Assembly: GCA_903970295.1 (NCBI GenBank)
Contig: CAJCHQ010000836.1
Span: 1 to 7,760, forward strand
DNA from: Bryobacterales bacterium
GTDB lineage: Bacteria > Cyanobacteriota > Vampirovibrionia > Obscuribacterales > Obscuribacteraceae
Reading direction: 5' to 3'
DNA length: 7,760 bases
How positions within the stretch are numbered: the first letter of the stretch is position 1; every line of letters starts with the position of its first letter. The notes beneath the pieces are model-generated. The model did not search any database, was not told where the DNA came from, and was given only the letters and a program-made list of their open reading frames with translations. Both the position numbers and the translations under genes were made by a program. This document shows, piece by piece, positions 7,281-7,760 of the stretch.

Positions 7281-7311
7281 TTCGTCCGAAAAGCGTTTTT
7301 TCTTGGACGAA
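7281..7311. repeat. Bulged inverted repeat (hairpin)
   Basis: TTCGTCC (7281-7287) pairs with GGACGAA (7305-7311). Inside, GAAAA (7288-7292) pairs with TTTTC (7298-7302) around loop GCGTT, with a two-base bulge at 7303-7304. That makes 12 paired positions in 31 bases. No T-tract follows on either strand. On the minus strand it lies about 180 bases past the DUF4351-type stop and roughly 90 bases upstream of the candidate operon promoter. It may be a 3'-end structure of the preceding transcript or a binding site. Confidence 0.4.
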
Positions 7312-7448
7312 GGATTTTGCTATGTTTGGAAATTTTGCAGCCAAACTGTCCGGTGGGTGCCCGCGCGAAGCATTGGATTTGCTCTGCCGGACACGAATTT
7401 GCGGCTATTACCTTCTCTATCAAGTCGGTAAGTAGAATTGAGGCGAAC

Positions 7449-7461
7449 GTGAATTATTCAC
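7449..7461. repeat. 13-bp palindrome downstream of the DUF4351-type gene
   Basis: GTGAAT and ATTCAC flank a single central T as perfect arms, 30 bases past the stop of the DUF4351-type gene. The loop is too small for a stable RNA hairpin in full, so a dimeric-protein site is more natural than a terminator. A palindrome this short can also occur by chance. Confidence 0.25.
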
Positions 7462-7491
7462 CTTAGCAGGCTGCGACCACTAAACACCGCA

Positions 7492-7760
7492 CTATAGATT
7501 AGTTCGGAAGTGATCGACCCCGATTGCAGTCAACCAGGACTCCAGATCGGTGGCGGATTTGAAATCGAGTAGAGCTTCGCTGAGCGCTTCCAGCTGTTCA
7601 ACTGAAAGTATTTCTACTGCCGCCTGTGCGGATGGCTCAAGCCGTCCCAGCCGACGCAGTAGGAGGCGGCATACGATTGACAAAGCTTCTTGCCGTCGAC
7701 CTTCGGCTTTGCCTTCGGCTTTGCCTTCGGCCTTGCCTTCGGCTTTGCCTTCGGCCTTGC
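7492..7760 (-). CDS. DUF4351-type protein, C-terminal part, cut by the right window edge
   Basis: Only the last 89 codons are in the window; the first complete codon starts at 7758 and the stop is TAG at 7492-7494. The visible part begins with five KAEG units, then RRQEA, then a helical domain with LLLRRLGRLEPS, LSVEQLEALSEALLDF and DLESWL. This is the pattern of the DUF4351 domain found at the C-terminus of Rpn-type (PD-(D/E)XK-related, recombination-promoting nuclease/transposase-like) proteins, where charged Gly-containing repeats typically link the two domains. The nuclease-like N-terminus is expected to the right but cannot be seen. A TTG at 7681-7683 could be mistaken for a start, but the frame continues open upstream through the repeat, so this is an internal Leu. 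The function of such proteins is poorly known. The domain call is fairly confident; the Rpn link is inferred. Confidence 0.75.
   Translation of the reverse strand, partial: KAEGKAEGKAEGKAEGKAEGRRQEALSIVCRLLLRRLGRLEPSAQAAVEILSVEQLEALSEALLDFKSATDLESWLTAIGVDHFRTNL
7699..7758 (-). repeat. 12-bp in-frame tandem repeat, five KAEG units
   Basis: Five consecutive 12-base units encode Lys-Ala-Glu-Gly on the minus strand. They differ mainly in the Lys codon (AAG or AAA), and the last unit ends in GGT instead of GGC. The array runs into the window edge, so its full copy number is unknown. Because the unit is a multiple of three, gain or loss of copies would change linker length without breaking the frame. 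Confidence 0.85.

Larger units (their letters stand above)
7071..7491. other. Upstream region of the efflux operon, no credible gene
   Basis: This 421-base stretch separates the start of the TolC-like gene from the stop of the DUF4351-type gene, both on the minus strand. Open frames on both strands (plus 7155-7466, minus 7130-7423) overlap each other, lack ribosome sites and match no family I know. It holds the candidate extended -10 (7185-7193), the palindromes at 7143-7162, 7194-7203 and 7449-7461, and a bulged hairpin at 7281-7311. It most likely contains the operon's promoter and control sites plus the 3' end of the preceding transcript. Confidence 0.6.

Noticed and set aside
7130..7423. 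Minus-strand 97-codon open frame upstream of the TolC-like gene
   Set aside because: No good ribosome site, no domain, and it spans the likely promoter of the operon. A small unrecognised gene cannot be fully excluded.
7155..7466. Plus-strand 103-codon open frame in the gap upstream of the operon
   Set aside because: It starts with TTG without a ribosome site, overlaps an opposing open frame (7130-7423), covers the candidate promoter and palindromes, and has no recognisable domain.
7492..7683. Reading the right-edge gene as a 63-aa complete protein starting at TTG 7681-7683
   Set aside because: The frame remains open through the KAEG repeats to the window edge and the DUF4351 pattern begins before the TTG, so the TTG is an internal Leu codon.
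7699..7760. Short tandem repeats as a CRISPR array or a frameshift phase switch
   Set aside because: Units are 12 bases with no spacers, code in frame for KAEG, and copy changes would not shift the frame.

Overview
The window looks like chromosome from a diderm (Gram-negative-type) bacterium. It encodes a complete tripartite efflux pump: an outer-membrane TolC-like channel with a Sec signal peptide, a periplasmic adaptor with a lipobox, and an inner-membrane RND transporter. Base composition is roughly balanced by eye. The DUF4351-type protein with a KAEG repeat at the right edge is a kind often seen in Cyanobacteriota and other environmental phyla, so an environmental lineage of that sort is possible. 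Nothing here fixes the taxonomy.

Layout, left to right. Positions 1-110 hold a plus-strand open frame that may be the 3' end of a gene entering from the left. A short inverted repeat (112-133) separates it from a convergent minus-strand gene (139-972) for a 2OG-Fe(II) oxygenase-like protein with an intact HxD...H...R set. A non-coding gap of 309 bases (973-1281) contains a perfect 10-bp inverted repeat. The minus-strand efflux operon then fills 1282 to about 7070. In transcription order it is the TolC-like gene (5616-7070), the adaptor (4332-5615) and the RND transporter (1282-4335). The junctions are as tight as possible: TAA directly followed by ATG, then a 4-base TTGA overlap in which the RND gene starts with TTG. 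A 421-base gap (7071-7491) upstream of the operon holds a candidate extended -10 promoter and several palindromes. The right edge (7492-7760) is the C-terminal part of a minus-strand DUF4351-type protein, cut by the window end and preceded in frame by five KAEG repeats.

The three pump proteins should assemble into one envelope-spanning complex. The RND subunit would use proton-motive force, the lipid-anchored adaptor would bridge the periplasm, and the TolC-like trimer would form the exit duct. The substrate cannot be read from sequence. TM4 carries an Asp-Asp pair and TM10 a Lys, as in drug-type (HAE) pumps, while parts of the porter domain and the channel protein look more like metal (Czc/Cus) systems. 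No regulator, two-component system or metal-binding protein gene lies in the window. I did not find a clearly novel multi-gene system. The points most worth a second look are the mixed pump signatures, the dyads upstream of the operon, the 10-bp inverted repeat downstream of it, and the 12-bp in-frame coding repeat.
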